A stretch of DNA of 64,000 nt, taken from assembly GCF_002377905.1 (NCBI RefSeq), contig NZ_DFQS01000003.1:27714-91713 (forward strand), given 5' to 3'. This DNA is from Psychrobacter sp. UBA3483 (GTDB lineage Bacteria > Pseudomonadota > Gammaproteobacteria > Pseudomonadales > Moraxellaceae). Numbering within the stretch: the stretch's first letter is position 1; the number at the start of each line of letters is the position of its first letter. Shown one piece after another: positions 17,016 through 26,422 of the stretch. The position numbers and the translations under genes are program-made. The notes beneath the pieces are model-generated. The model had not been told where the DNA came from. It was given only the letters and a program-made list of their open reading frames with translations, and did not search any database.

Positions 17016-18668
17016 TTAGGCATTGTTTGCGCTGTTTTTAAGGTATTGCATAAATAGCGGAACAGGGCGACCAGTTGCTGCTTTGTCTTGACCAGAATTC
17101 CATGCCGTACCAGCGATATCCAAATGCGCCCATGCTTGACCTTCTTCAACGAAGCGCGATAAGAAACAAGCGGCTGTGATAGCCCCGCCACCTTTGCCAC
17201 CGATGTTTTGCATATCAGCGATAGGCGAGTCAAGCTGTGTTTGATACTCATCATCTAACGGCATATGCCAGATTAAATCGCCCGATAAATGGCTGGCGTT
17301 TTCTAATTCAAATAACACGTCTTCGTCATTACTAAATACCGCTGAGCGCACGTGACCTAAGGCAACCACACAAGCGCCGGTCAACGTTGCCACATCTATA
17401 ATGGCTTTTGGATTATAGCGCTGTACGTAGCATAACGTATCGGCCAACACCAAACGACCTTCGGCATCGGTATTTAAGATTTCAACCGATTTGCCGTTCA
17501 TGGCTTTGACGATATCGCCTGGGCGCGTGGCCTCACCTGATGGCATGTTTTCCGCACAAGCTAAGGCACCAACAACGTTAATTGGTAGACGCGCTTCACA
17601 TAAAGCTTTAATGGTACCGAGTACCGATGCTGAACCGCCCATATCAAATTTCATCTCATCCATCGCCGCACCGGGTTTGATTGAGATACCGCCTGAATCA
17701 AAGGTCACGCCCTTACCAACTAAGACGATAGGCGCGTCATTATTGACAGTTTTTACATCGCTGTTTTTGTCAGATTTTTTGCTGCCAGCTTTGGTCGGTA
17801 ATTTATCCGCCAAGGCTTTTAGACCGCCCGTTACTTTTGCACCACTATTGGCAATTTTGCTAGCGCCGGCTTTAGCGCTAAAGTTAGATTTACCGCGGTA
17901 CTCTAACAATACCAATTTACCTTCTTTGGCAGAGCCTTGAGAAACCGCTAAGAAGCAGTTCATACCCAGCGCTGACATCTCATCTTCACCTAAGACGGTG
18001 ACTTTTAATAAGTCAGGATAAGCTTTAGCAAGCGCTTCGGCTTGTTCAGCCATGTAAGCTGGGAAGCAGATATTGCCCGGCTCATTGGCGACATCACGGG
18101 TTAGGCTTTGACCAGCGAATACCGCTTCGGCAAATGTTAACGCAGCTTCTAATGACTCGTCAGCCAATAAATAGATGTCGGTTAAAACAGGCGTGCTTTG
18201 CTCAGATTTGTATTTATCAAAACGGTAGCTTGCTGCCAATAAATTAAGGGCAAACTGGCTGAAATGATTTTCTTCTAGAGCATCACCTAAAGCAACGGTA
18301 ATAGAGTCAACACGTTTTTGCGTGCTTTGATAAATGGTATTGGCGATTTTTTGCAAACCGCTGTGACCAAGCTTATCAAGATTACCCACACCGACGAGTA
18401 ATAGCTGTACTGGGTTTTCTTTCGTGGTTTTCTTGTCGCCCGCTAAGGCATAATCTGCCACAGTTTCGCAAGCTTTACCGTTAAAATGCGACACCTCAAT
18501 TAATTGCTCAATCCGGCTTTGATAATCGCTCAATTGCGCTTCAGCTAAGATATTTTTCTTATCATCGATGAGCACCACCAAGCAGGCGGCATCTTTACTT
18601 TTGGCTTCTTTTTTAAGTATTTTTTGTGTATGCGTTTTTGGTAGCGTTTGGGTTAATTTAATATTCAT
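17016..18668 (-). CDS. pepA: Leucyl aminopeptidase PepA
   Basis: A cytosolic hexameric M17 aminopeptidase with two metal ions; E. coli PepA is also a DNA-binding XerCD accessory factor. Metal and active-site motifs are VGKGVTFDSGG (K319, D324), MKFDMGG and NTDAEGRL. The 550 residues exceed the usual 500 because of a Lys/Ala/Ser-rich insertion at about 260-310, just before the first metal motif. That stretch is absent from the family as I know it. The ATG at 18668 is followed by typical N-domain sequence. It is divergent from lptF, the conserved gammaproteobacterial order. Confidence 0.95.
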   Translation of the reverse strand: MNIKLTQTLPKTHTQKILKKEAKSKDAACLVVLIDDKKNILAEAQLSDYQSRIEQLIEVSHFNGKACETVADYALAGDKKTTKENPVQLLLVGVGNLDKLGHSGLQKIANTIYQSTQKRVDSITVALGDALEENHFSQFALNLLAASYRFDKYKSEQSTPVLTDIYLLADESLEAALTFAEAVFAGQSLTRDVANEPGNICFPAYMAEQAEALAKAYPDLLKVTVLGEDEMSALGMNCFLAVSQGSAKEGKLVLLEYRGKSNFSAKAGASKIANSGAKVTGGLKALADKLPTKAGSKKSDKNSDVKTVNNDAPIVLVGKGVTFDSGGISIKPGAAMDEMKFDMGGSASVLGTIKALCEARLPINVVGALACAENMPSGEATRPGDIVKAMNGKSVEILNTDAEGRLVLADTLCYVQRYNPKAIIDVATLTGACVVALGHVRSAVFSNDEDVLFELENASHLSGDLIWHMPLDDEYQTQLDSPIADMQNIGGKGGGAITAACFLSRFVEEGQAWAHLDIAGTAWNSGQDKAATGRPVPLFMQYLKNSANNA

Positions 18669-19164
18669 ATAATTATCCTTATTAGAGTTATGAAATTAGC
18701 GTTATGAAATTGGCATGATAACAACGACAGGTTTCATTTAAATTGCTGATACCTGTTCAAGCGCTATTATCTATTAGTGGATTTGTTAAAGCTTTAGACT
18801 TTATTAATGCTTAGAACTCACTAACCATCACCCTAGTGTAGCATATTGCACGCTAAGTGCGCAGTGAGCAAGTATTAGACATAAAGCAAGCCTATACTGC
18901 AAATACTTAATAGAGTTGCTCTGATATTAAGTGAGGCTTATAACTCATATACACTATACGCCTTTTTGGTTTTAGCTATTATCCACTAAATAATCTAGCG
19001 TTATAGCAAGATAGAGGCAATGTTTTCCAACACATTTCACAGCCATTTTTGAGCAAAATATGCTAGGATTAGCGGTTATCTTTATCGCTACTGTTTATAA
19101 CATAGCGCCAGTCAAACGTCGCTAAATTGTGCGCATACCAACCTTTTTCTAAAGAGTGCCTATT
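18669..19164. other. Divergent pepA/lptF intergenic region
   Basis: No gene. About 500 bp holding promoters for pepA (-) and lptFG (+). An extended -10-like ATGCTAGGAT near 19060 is the best promoter-like match; no reliable -35 was found. Confidence 0.45.
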
Positions 19165-20472
19165 GTGATATTACGCCGCTATATGACTCAACAAGTTGCC
19201 TCAACGACCGCCTTGGTCTTGGGGTTTTTAGTGGTGATGATGCTCGGCGGCCGCTTAATCCGTTACTTTGGCATTGCTGCAGAAGGCAATCTGGACATCA
19301 GCCTATTATTTACCATCATTGGTTATAACTTGCCTTACTTTTTAGAGCTAATCCTGCCACTGGCATTTTTTATCGCGCTGATGTTGGTATTTGGGCGCTT
19401 ATACGTCGACCAAGAGATGGCGGTGATTAATGCCAGCGGCGTGTCGCGTGGTAAGCTTGGACGTTTGATGACGCCGCTGATATTGGCATTATTTGTTGGG
19501 GAAGCGGCTTTATCTATCGTTGGTAAACCGTGGGGCGTACGCTCATCGGAAAGTGTTTGGCAGCAGCAAGCGTTGACCAGCGCTTTTGATTTGATTCGTC
19601 CCAATCAGTTTATCAGTAGTGGTAATTATCATTTGTATGTCGGCAGCTTGAGTGATGATAAAAAACAATTGCAAGATGTGATATTGATTCAATCTGAGCC
19701 TAAGCCTAAAGGCAGTGCGGCAAAAAATGCGGCCGTTGATGTCAATAACAATATCGACCCAGAAACCGCTGAGCAACTCAATATCCCAGAGCTGCCAAAA
19801 GCCCTTATAGGCAAGAATAGTATCAGTAAAGATACCATTACCCTTGCCAAACGCGCTCAGCAAGTAGATACCGGCAGTAGCGGCGTCACCCAATTGGATT
19901 TATTCCAAGGTCGCCGCTATGAAGTCGGCGCAGGCAGCCTAAAATACAACCAAGTGGGCTTTGATCGTTACCGTATTACTTTGACCGAATCCTCCAAAGA
20001 AGTCATCACCGAAGCCAATATTGAAACCCAAGCGATTGGTCCATTATGGCAAGCCGCAACGGGCAGTACAGCAGTGAATAGTGAAAATGCACTTCGAGCG
20101 GCGCAAGGGGAGCTTGGCTATCGTCTGGCTTTGCCTTGGCTGATGATTATCGCACCGATGCTCGCCGTGCCACTGGCGCAAGTACGTCCGCGTCAAGGTC
20201 GCTGGTTGCGCTTGTTCCCATCGATTTTATTATTTGTCAGCTGTGCATTGGGTATTATTTCTCTCAAAAATGCGGTGAGTAAAGGCAGTGTTAGCGTTTG
20301 GGCGTATGCATGGTTGGTATTAGGCTTTATGGCATTGGCGCTTTATATGAATTGGGGCAGCCGCGTCCAACATCGTTTGCGCTTTCGCAAACCAGATGAG
20401 CTGTTAACCGTCAGCGAGCATCAAGGCAATATTGACCATAAAAGCAATGGCTCACAAGGAGGACAATCCTAA
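19165..20472 (+). CDS. lptF: LPS export permease LptF
   Basis: An inner-membrane subunit of the LptB2FG transporter that extracts lipopolysaccharide from the inner membrane. Six membrane segments (three at each end) flank a large periplasmic beta-jellyroll domain (about 120-300). The start is set at GTG 19165, giving MILRRYMTQQ, with AAAGAG eight bases upstream; a GTG three codons earlier lacks this spacing. Its stop overlaps the lptG start by one base. The periplasmic domain contains a polar Lys/Asn/Asp-rich stretch at about 175-205. Confidence 0.92.
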   Translation: MILRRYMTQQVASTTALVLGFLVVMMLGGRLIRYFGIAAEGNLDISLLFTIIGYNLPYFLELILPLAFFIALMLVFGRLYVDQEMAVINASGVSRGKLGRLMTPLILALFVGEAALSIVGKPWGVRSSESVWQQQALTSAFDLIRPNQFISSGNYHLYVGSLSDDKKQLQDVILIQSEPKPKGSAAKNAAVDVNNNIDPETAEQLNIPELPKALIGKNSISKDTITLAKRAQQVDTGSSGVTQLDLFQGRRYEVGAGSLKYNQVGFDRYRITLTESSKEVITEANIETQAIGPLWQAATGSTAVNSENALRAAQGELGYRLALPWLMIIAPMLAVPLAQVRPRQGRWLRLFPSILLFVSCALGIISLKNAVSKGSVSVWAYAWLVLGFMALALYMNWGSRVQHRLRFRKPDELLTVSEHQGNIDHKSNGSQGGQS

Positions 20473-21713
20473 TGAGCGCTTTATTCTCTAAATCATCATC
20501 GTCTAATTCATCAAAGCCAAATTCGCCAAGCCATAAGCTAAAACTTGCGCCAAAACCAACCAATCTAAAAGTGCTCAGCCGTTACGTTAAACTAAACGCT
20601 TTGCTTGCCATCATCGGCGCGGTTATAGGCTTGTGGGCATTGCAGCTGGTATTTTCTTATTTGTCTGAGTTAGATTCGTTAGATGATAACTATACGATGG
20701 GCGAGGCGATTAAATATATCTTTTATCGCTCGCCGTACTTCTTAGAGCAGTTTATCCCAACGGGCGCGTTACTTGGCGCCGTGGTCGGTTTGGGTTTACT
20801 TGCCAATAAAAGCGAGCTGGTCGTCATGCGCGCCGCTGGCGTCAGTGTTTATCGTATCGTCGGTTGGGTGTTGCAGCCTGCCTTGATTTTTGTGCTATTG
20901 GCATTGGTGATTAATCAGTTTGTCCTGCCGTATTCGAATCAATTGGCGCAAGAGATTAACGATCAAGACAATAGCTCGCTTGTCACCTCGGTACGTGGTT
21001 ATTGGACGGTGCAACCACGCTTTGAGAGTACAAAAGACGGCAGTGCTAAGCCAGATGGCAGCGATATTTTGTATATCGATTATGCCGATGTGCAAGGCAA
21101 TATCGGCGAAGTTAAACGCTGGCATTTGGATAATAATGGCAATCTGCAAACTGCCATTCATGCTGAGGGCGGCAAATATATCGGCCGCGAAGCGATAGAT
21201 ACTAATAGCAGCAAACCGAGCGAGCAATATCGCTACGAGTGGCAGTTGAATAATATGACCAAGCTGATGATTGGTCAGGGCTTTGAGAGTAGCCAAGCTA
21301 TTGCACCGTCAGATACCTTGAGTTTGCCTTTTGCCCCTGAGTCGGTGTATTTACTCACTCGTAAAGCCGAAGATTTGTCATTGACTCAGTTATATGAGCA
21401 TCGTCAATTTATGCGCAGGCAGGGCACGCGCTCGTTGAGTCATGAGTTGGCATTTTGGCAAAAGCTGCTCTCACCGTTATCGATTTTATCGCTGGTGATT
21501 GTTGCCTGTTCATTCGTCTTTGGCTCACTACGCACGCATAGCTTGGGCTTACGCATCGTGGTGGCATTACTATTTGGCTTGTTATTTAGTTACGTGCAAG
21601 ACTTGGTTGGCTTTGTTGCACTCGCGACTGGATTTTCGCCGTTATTAATGGTGCTATTACCGATTATAGCCAGTGCGATGTTGGGTGGATATTTGCTGAA
21701 ACGGCAAATGTAA
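20472..21713 (+). CDS. lptG: LPS export permease LptG
   Basis: The partner of LptF in the LptB2FG complex. It has the same layout: three membrane segments, a periplasmic jellyroll domain, then three membrane segments. ELVVMRAAGVSVYRI is the conserved coupling-helix region contacting LptB. The first 33 residues are a Ser/Pro/Lys-rich cytoplasmic extension not usual in LptG. The ATG overlaps the lptF stop (TAATG), with GGAGGA upstream, so translation is probably coupled. A strong terminator follows. Confidence 0.93.
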   Translation: MSALFSKSSSSNSSKPNSPSHKLKLAPKPTNLKVLSRYVKLNALLAIIGAVIGLWALQLVFSYLSELDSLDDNYTMGEAIKYIFYRSPYFLEQFIPTGALLGAVVGLGLLANKSELVVMRAAGVSVYRIVGWVLQPALIFVLLALVINQFVLPYSNQLAQEINDQDNSSLVTSVRGYWTVQPRFESTKDGSAKPDGSDILYIDYADVQGNIGEVKRWHLDNNGNLQTAIHAEGGKYIGREAIDTNSSKPSEQYRYEWQLNNMTKLMIGQGFESSQAIAPSDTLSLPFAPESVYLLTRKAEDLSLTQLYEHRQFMRRQGTRSLSHELAFWQKLLSPLSILSLVIVACSFVFGSLRTHSLGLRIVVALLFGLLFSYVQDLVGFVALATGFSPLLMVLLPIIASAMLGGYLLKRQM

Positions 21714-21758
21714 CCTTAAAAATGTAATTGTAAAAATATAGCTCTAAAAGTTTAGGTA

Positions 21759-21800
21759 AAAAAATCCCGCTAACATGATAATGTGTTAGCGGGATTTTTT
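21759..21800. terminator. Bidirectional terminator after lptG
   Basis: Perfect 17-bp stem AAAAAATCCCGCTAACA / TGTTAGCGGGATTTTTT with an eight-base loop, shared with the convergent methyltransferase gene. Confidence 0.95.
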
Positions 21801-21824
21801 GTGCAGCTTTTAAGCTGCTTAAGC

Positions 21825-22433
21825 TTAGTCTTTGGTCGCCATGGTAATGGTATAGGTTTTACCTTGTTTAACCTTTTCGCTATTGCCAAATACTTCGGTA
21901 AATGAGCGCTTCATAAACTGACGTAGGCCATTAATGGTCACCACATAAAAACGCCCACCTTGACGCATACGTGCATAGGCATCAAGGAAATACAGATAAT
22001 GCTGCTCTTTACCTACTTTGGCCGGCAAGTTCGACATCACAAGGCTAAAGTCTTTATCCTTTGCCACATGATTAAAGCCGTTAGACAAATGCACATCGAC
22101 ATTTTTTAGACCGTTTTTCTCGCAATTACGGCGCGCATATTCTACCGCCATAAAATCTTTATCAATCAAGGTATGCAGACCATTCGGGCATTCACGCGCC
22201 GCCGTCATACCAAGCACGCCATAGCCACAGCCCAAATCTATCGAATCATCATCCGCTTGAAAATCCACATAATCAAGCAGCATCAAACTACCATCATCGA
22301 GCTTTTGCGGTGAAAAAATACCCCACGTGGTCGCAAAATCAAACGGCTTGCCCAGCACATCTTGACGAAAATGAATGTCTTCACGCCAGTGTTCGGCATT
22401 TTTTAGTAGGTCAGCAGGGGGTCTATGGCTCAT
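21825..22433 (-). CDS. Class I SAM-dependent methyltransferase, RsmC-like domain
   Basis: A 202-residue protein consisting of one 'methyltransferase small' domain. Motif I is IDLGCGYGVLGM (residues about 65-76), followed by the acidic TLIDKD strand. Motif IV is SNLPAKVG, close to the NPPF motif of RsmC/RlmG (16S/23S rRNA guanine N2-methyltransferases) but with Leu in place of the first Pro. It lacks the N-terminal pseudo-domain of RsmC. An rRNA target is likely, but the site is not known. Confidence 0.7.
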   Translation of the reverse strand: MSHRPPADLLKNAEHWREDIHFRQDVLGKPFDFATTWGIFSPQKLDDGSLMLLDYVDFQADDDSIDLGCGYGVLGMTAARECPNGLHTLIDKDFMAVEYARRNCEKNGLKNVDVHLSNGFNHVAKDKDFSLVMSNLPAKVGKEQHYLYFLDAYARMRQGGRFYVVTINGLRQFMKRSFTEVFGNSEKVKQGKTYTITMATKD

Positions 22434-22744
22434 GGAATTCTCGGATTATTTAATAAATAGAAGGTTAATATACTATGGCAGGTATTGTAACGAGAAAAGG
22501 GCAGGTTTGCAGCATCCTATTAATAGAATTGTATGGTGGGGAGTTGTTATTGCAAAAATTGTGATGGGAGTCAATCTTGCTATCCGCTACTATCAGGACT
22601 AAACCGCGCCGCAAGGCGACTGTTATATGATTGCGAATATATGATTGCGTCATTTGAAGATGGGTAGGGTGTGGCATGCGCACCTGAATCAAAATGATGT
22701 CTAAAATTGGTGCGCGAGGTGCACCCTACATCTTTATCTAACCC
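22434..22744. other. Intergenic region with a REP-like element
   Basis: No gene. It contains the upstream region of the methyltransferase gene and a long imperfect inverted repeat (listed separately) just past the DUF3817 stop codon. Confidence 0.55.
22659..22732. repeat. REP/BIME-like imperfect inverted repeat
   Basis: Outer arms read GATG(GG)TAGGGTG...CGCACC on the left and GGTGCGCG...CACCCTACATC on the right, about 25 bases each, with about 24 bases between. The sequence type (TAGGGTGCnnnnGCGCACC) resembles dispersed REP-like elements of many proteobacteria. No other copy was noticed in the window. Confidence 0.6.
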
Positions 22745-23083
22745 CTATTTCCCCAACCGCTTCTTTAATAAATGATCAAATATAAACGGACCAAATGGCA
22801 AAAACGAGCCAAGCACACCTGCAGGCATTGCCCATAGCGGCATTTTTATTTTGTTAGTTGCAATCAGTAGCATCAAAATATAGGCGATAAACAATCCCCC
22901 ATGCGCCATACCGACATATTTCACTGCTTCAGGAATACCTAACATGTATTTTAGTGGCATGGCGACACCAAGTAATACTAAAAAAGAAGCGCCTTCCAAG
23001 TAACCCATGATGGTAAGGTTTTTGAGGGCAGAATTTTGCCCTTTTGTTAGGGTAGGCAAAGTAGATGGCTGAGCTTGCAACAC
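22745..23083 (-). CDS. DUF3817 integral membrane protein
   Basis: A 112-residue protein with three membrane segments. GYLEGASFLVLLGVAMPLKY and VGMAHGGLFIAYILML (with the conserved Gly-x-x-Glu and His-Gly) are typical of DUF3817 (YdzA-like) proteins of unknown function. It lies 44 bp downstream of xerD on the same strand and may be co-transcribed. Confidence 0.8.
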   Translation of the reverse strand: MLQAQPSTLPTLTKGQNSALKNLTIMGYLEGASFLVLLGVAMPLKYMLGIPEAVKYVGMAHGGLFIAYILMLLIATNKIKMPLWAMPAGVLGSFLPFGPFIFDHLLKKRLGK

Positions 23084-23127
23084 GTTATATTCCTTTTACA
23101 ATCATCAATAAATCTTTAATTTCAATT

Positions 23128-24066
23128 TTAACCGCGCGGATGATGCTCGGCATGCAACTTCTGCAATCTCGCCGTCGCCACATGGGTATAAATCTGTGTC
23201 GTTGATAAATCACTGTGCCCCAATAATAATTGCACGCTACGTAAGTCTGCGCCGTGATTTAATAAATGCGTAGCAAAGGCGTGACGTAAGGTATGCGGTG
23301 ATAATTCTTTATCAATGCTGGCGATTTTGGCGTATTTCTTTAATAGATACCAAAAGTTCTGCCTTGTCATATAGCCGCCTTGCGCGGTCAAGAACACCGC
23401 TTGGCAATTACCCGATTTCAAATGCGCAATTAAGTCGCCACGAGCATGCGTTAGATAATCTTCTAGCGCCTCTGCTGCATATTCGCCGAGTGGCACTAAG
23501 CGGGTTTTATTCCCTTTACCGGTAATTTGTAGCCAACCAGAGTTTAGGTTCACTTGCTCAAGCGATAGGTTAATCAACTCACTGACGCGCAGACCGCACG
23601 CATAGAGCACCTCTAACATGGCTTTATCACGTAGACCGAGCGCTGTGCTGCTATCAGGTGCCGCCAATAGGTTATCGACATCTGCCTCGCTCAAATCCTT
23701 TGGCAGTGGACGACCTAATTTGGGGCTTTTGATACGCTCGCACGGATTGTCCTCGCGCAGATTACTAGCAATCATCCATAGATAGAACTGGCGCAAGCTT
23801 GACAGCATGCGTGCTTGCGTGCGTGGGGTTTTGCCGTCTTGGGTAAGAGTAGATAGACAGTGCAGAACGTCTTCAGGCTGCCATTTCGTCAGCGCAATAG
23901 GATTGGTCAACTCGCAAGAACGTAAATCGCGCACATAAGCGTTACGCGTCCGCGTCGCAAGTCCACGGGCAAGCATCGCTTGTCGAAACTCAGTGATATA
24001 AGTAGGTTCATCATCAACGGCTAGCGCTTTAGGTTGGCGCTGTTGCACAGCACGGTCGCGGCTCAT
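23128..24066 (-). CDS. xerD: Site-specific tyrosine recombinase XerD
   Basis: Resolves chromosome dimers at dif together with XerC. An N-terminal SAM-like core-binding domain (about 20-110) is followed by the catalytic domain, with Arg in CGLRVSEL, Lys in TGKGNKTRLV, HTLRHAFATHLLNHGADL (His-x-x-Arg), HSDLSTTQIYTHV (His and nucleophilic Tyr), and the end HAEHHPRG. The last is characteristic of XerD rather than XerC. Length 312. It is chromosomal core, not a mobile integrase, as no att or tRNA is nearby. Confidence 0.9.
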   Translation of the reverse strand: MSRDRAVQQRQPKALAVDDEPTYITEFRQAMLARGLATRTRNAYVRDLRSCELTNPIALTKWQPEDVLHCLSTLTQDGKTPRTQARMLSSLRQFYLWMIASNLREDNPCERIKSPKLGRPLPKDLSEADVDNLLAAPDSSTALGLRDKAMLEVLYACGLRVSELINLSLEQVNLNSGWLQITGKGNKTRLVPLGEYAAEALEDYLTHARGDLIAHLKSGNCQAVFLTAQGGYMTRQNFWYLLKKYAKIASIDKELSPHTLRHAFATHLLNHGADLRSVQLLLGHSDLSTTQIYTHVATARLQKLHAEHHPRG

Positions 24067-24104
24067 AATTTGATACTCAATGATTAATTATCAATTATTA
24101 AAGT

Positions 24105-25325
24105 TTAGGCAGCTTCTAAGCACCATAAAGAAGTAACCTCGCTACTCCTCGCCGCAAATAGTGGATCGGTATTATCTTGGCTGCGACCATGCTTAGGTTT
24201 GGTATCGAGACGATATTTTACTTTCAAGCCACTATCTGCAAACCAGCCTAATAGTTCCTCACGAGTGCGCAGTTGCAGGTGCTCAGCCAAATCCGACAGA
24301 ATCAACCAGACTTCTCCTTGCTCAGCTAAATGAGATTTCGCGCCCTGCAAAAATCCACGCAGCATCGCACTGTTGGCATCATAAACGGCATACTCTAACG
24401 GCGAGCTTGGCTTAGCAGGCAACCAAGGCGGATTACAGACAATCAGGTTGGCGAGCGGCGCATCAGTCGGATAAAGGTCTGCTTGCTGCAACTGTACATT
24501 AGCTAATTCTAATCGCATAAAATTTTCGCTGGCGCAGACCAACGCCCGCGGATTTAAGTCGGTAGCAATCACCTGTTTGACACCGCGCTGCGCTAAGATA
24601 ATAGCCAGCAAGCCAGTGCCCGTACCAATATCATAAGCGACATCACAAGTATCTGGCAGCGGCGCATCGAGCAATAGCTGTACATACTCATGGCGGGTTG
24701 GCGCAAAAACGCCATAATGCGGGAATATCGATAGACCTAGGCTTGCAATTGAGACGCCTTTTTCGCGCCACTGAGCTGCGCCAAGCGCCCCTTGTAGGTC
24801 ACGAAACGACAGTACACATGACTCTTTCAGCTCGCCAAAAGCAGCTATACAAGCTGCACTCATATCAGGGGCGCGGCGTAATTGGCTGACATAATTGGCA
24901 TCAAGTTCTAATAGCAAACGGCTTAATATGCGCGCACGCTGCGCTTGGATTTGGCGCTGCTGATGAAATAAGTTGGGAATATCTTTGGATAACTCTGAAG
25001 ATTCAGCTGCAGTTTTATTAGACTTAGCAGACTGATTTGCTGCTTTTTTTATTTTACGCTGCTCAGAGCGCTCATTGGTACGCTCGATACGTCGATTGAG
25101 CGCTTGTAGCAATTGCCGTGCATTATGAAAGTCACCGCGCCACAGTAGTGAAGTACCTTCGCACGCCAAACGGTAAGCCTCATCGGCGGTCGTCTTATCA
25201 TCGACCAACACAATCCGCACAGGCGGCACATGATTGCTTTCTGATAACCAAAGTGCTTGATGTAAGGTTTCGTTTCCGTCTTTGTTTTCCTGCCACTGCA
25301 CATACTGCTTTTGGGTTGCTAACAC
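24105..25325 (-). CDS. Class I SAM-dependent methyltransferase (NPPW type)
   Basis: The C-terminal half is a Rossmann methyltransferase: motif I YDIGTGTGLLAIILA, the acidic strand IATDLNPRAL, and motif IV NLIVCNPPW. The NPPW tetrad is typical of N-methyltransferases acting on glutamine or adenine amino groups. The N-terminal half is helical, with a Lys/Ser/Ala-rich stretch at about 90-125, and has no family I recognise. The start is set at GTG 25325, which has AAAGGTAG at correct spacing; the longer frame from 25370 lacks a ribosome-binding site. Substrate unknown. Confidence 0.75.
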   Translation of the reverse strand: MLATQKQYVQWQENKDGNETLHQALWLSESNHVPPVRIVLVDDKTTADEAYRLACEGTSLLWRGDFHNARQLLQALNRRIERTNERSEQRKIKKAANQSAKSNKTAAESSELSKDIPNLFHQQRQIQAQRARILSRLLLELDANYVSQLRRAPDMSAACIAAFGELKESCVLSFRDLQGALGAAQWREKGVSIASLGLSIFPHYGVFAPTRHEYVQLLLDAPLPDTCDVAYDIGTGTGLLAIILAQRGVKQVIATDLNPRALVCASENFMRLELANVQLQQADLYPTDAPLANLIVCNPPWLPAKPSSPLEYAVYDANSAMLRGFLQGAKSHLAEQGEVWLILSDLAEHLQLRTREELLGWFADSGLKVKYRLDTKPKHGRSQDNTDPLFAARSSEVTSLWCLEAA

Positions 25326-25465
25326 GCTATCTACCTTTAATTTGTGAATGATATATTTCGTACAAAGCAAAGATATCTTGATGCTATTAGTGCTATTACT
25401 TTATTAATGTACTGACGTTCTTAGTGCTGTTAGGGTACTAATGCTCTAGGCTTAATCAAATGCAT

Positions 25466-25792
25466 TTAAGCATTCTTTTTCTTGACCAAATACCGATAAA
25501 GCGTGGCGTTAATAGGCGCGTTATTATCGTCAGCAACTGTGATTTCATCAGGATCAATATCTAACGGCACATTTTCAGCAAGCGTTTCTTGCTGCACAAG
25601 TTCATGCCCCAAATGACGGCAAAAATTAGGAATATCGCGAGTGGTCGCAGGGTCGGTGGCGAGTATTTCAATCACCGCACCGGCTTCGGCTTTACGGATG
25701 GTTCGATGCAGCATCATCACTGGCTCAGGGCAAATAAGCCCTTGGGTATCTAAATGATGTTGAATCATGCTATCAGATATTGAAGTTGTCAT
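25466..25792 (-). CDS. TusA-family sulfurtransferase
   Basis: A 108-residue protein with the TusA/SirA fold. LDTQGLICPEPVMMLHRTIR includes the CPEP motif with the sulfur-carrying cysteine (C21), followed by EILATDPATTRDIPNFCRHLGHEL. TusA passes sulfur toward tRNA 2-thiouridine synthesis and other pathways. The C-terminus (about 82-108) extends beyond the usual 81 residues. It lies downstream of ruvX and a membrane protein gene on the same strand. Confidence 0.87.
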   Translation of the reverse strand: MTTSISDSMIQHHLDTQGLICPEPVMMLHRTIRKAEAGAVIEILATDPATTRDIPNFCRHLGHELVQQETLAENVPLDIDPDEITVADDNNAPINATLYRYLVKKKNA

Positions 25793-25868
25793 AGTCGTCG
25801 TTTTAAATTAATAAAAGGTTAAATTTTTTTGCTATCTATTGCTTAGCATTATTTTCTGTTCAGCTGTT

Positions 25869-26348
25869 TTACACTTCTTCAGCGATTTCAGACTCTTTTT
25901 CAGCGTCTAAGAAATTAAAAAAGCGTTTAAAGCTCACTTTAAATAAAAAAGCCACCCCAAGCCAACACGCCAAACCTAACCAAGCAGTATCGGCAAATAA
26001 TAACCCGCCAAGTAATATCACCATCGATACGCCAATACTCATGGCAATCATCGATGGCTGATTTAAGCGATAACGATAAATCACCAGCGCATCATAAATA
26101 GTAATAGGAATCGTGAGCGCCACCAAAGCGTAGGGCAAGTTATAGAACAATTGATAAAGCAGCTGATTGTCATGAAAGGCTTTGATACTGGCAATGGTGC
26201 CAAAGACCATAAAGGCGAGAATAGCGGCATAAATAAGATAAATTGCTATCTGGTTTGCTCGCTGAGCGCCTTTGATACGCGCAATCGCGAGCGGCGCAAA
26301 GCCACGCTGAGAGCTGTTTTGCAACGATTGGTCTGAGACAGTGGTCAT
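25869..26348 (-). CDS. Conserved membrane protein of unknown function
   Basis: 159 residues with four predicted membrane segments (about 32-54, 66-86, 98-119 and 121-141), a basic loop after the second, and an acidic C-terminus (DAEKESEIAEEV). I do not recognise a family. Gaps of about 75 bp to ruvX upstream and tusA downstream suggest an operon algH-ruvX-this gene-tusA. Confidence 0.7.
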   Translation of the reverse strand: MTTVSDQSLQNSSQRGFAPLAIARIKGAQRANQIAIYLIYAAILAFMVFGTIASIKAFHDNQLLYQLFYNLPYALVALTIPITIYDALVIYRYRLNQPSMIAMSIGVSMVILLGGLLFADTAWLGLACWLGVAFLFKVSFKRFFNFLDAEKESEIAEEV

Positions 26349-26422
26349 ATTAATCAGTCATTTATTCGTTTAGATGATATAGCAAAGAGGGGCGGTATAT
26401 TAGCAATGGACTTACTGCTATC

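Noticed and set aside
23128..24066. Mobile-element integrase instead of XerD
   Set aside because: The C-terminal HHPRG ending, the length and the core neighbourhood fit chromosomal XerD; no att site or cargo genes.
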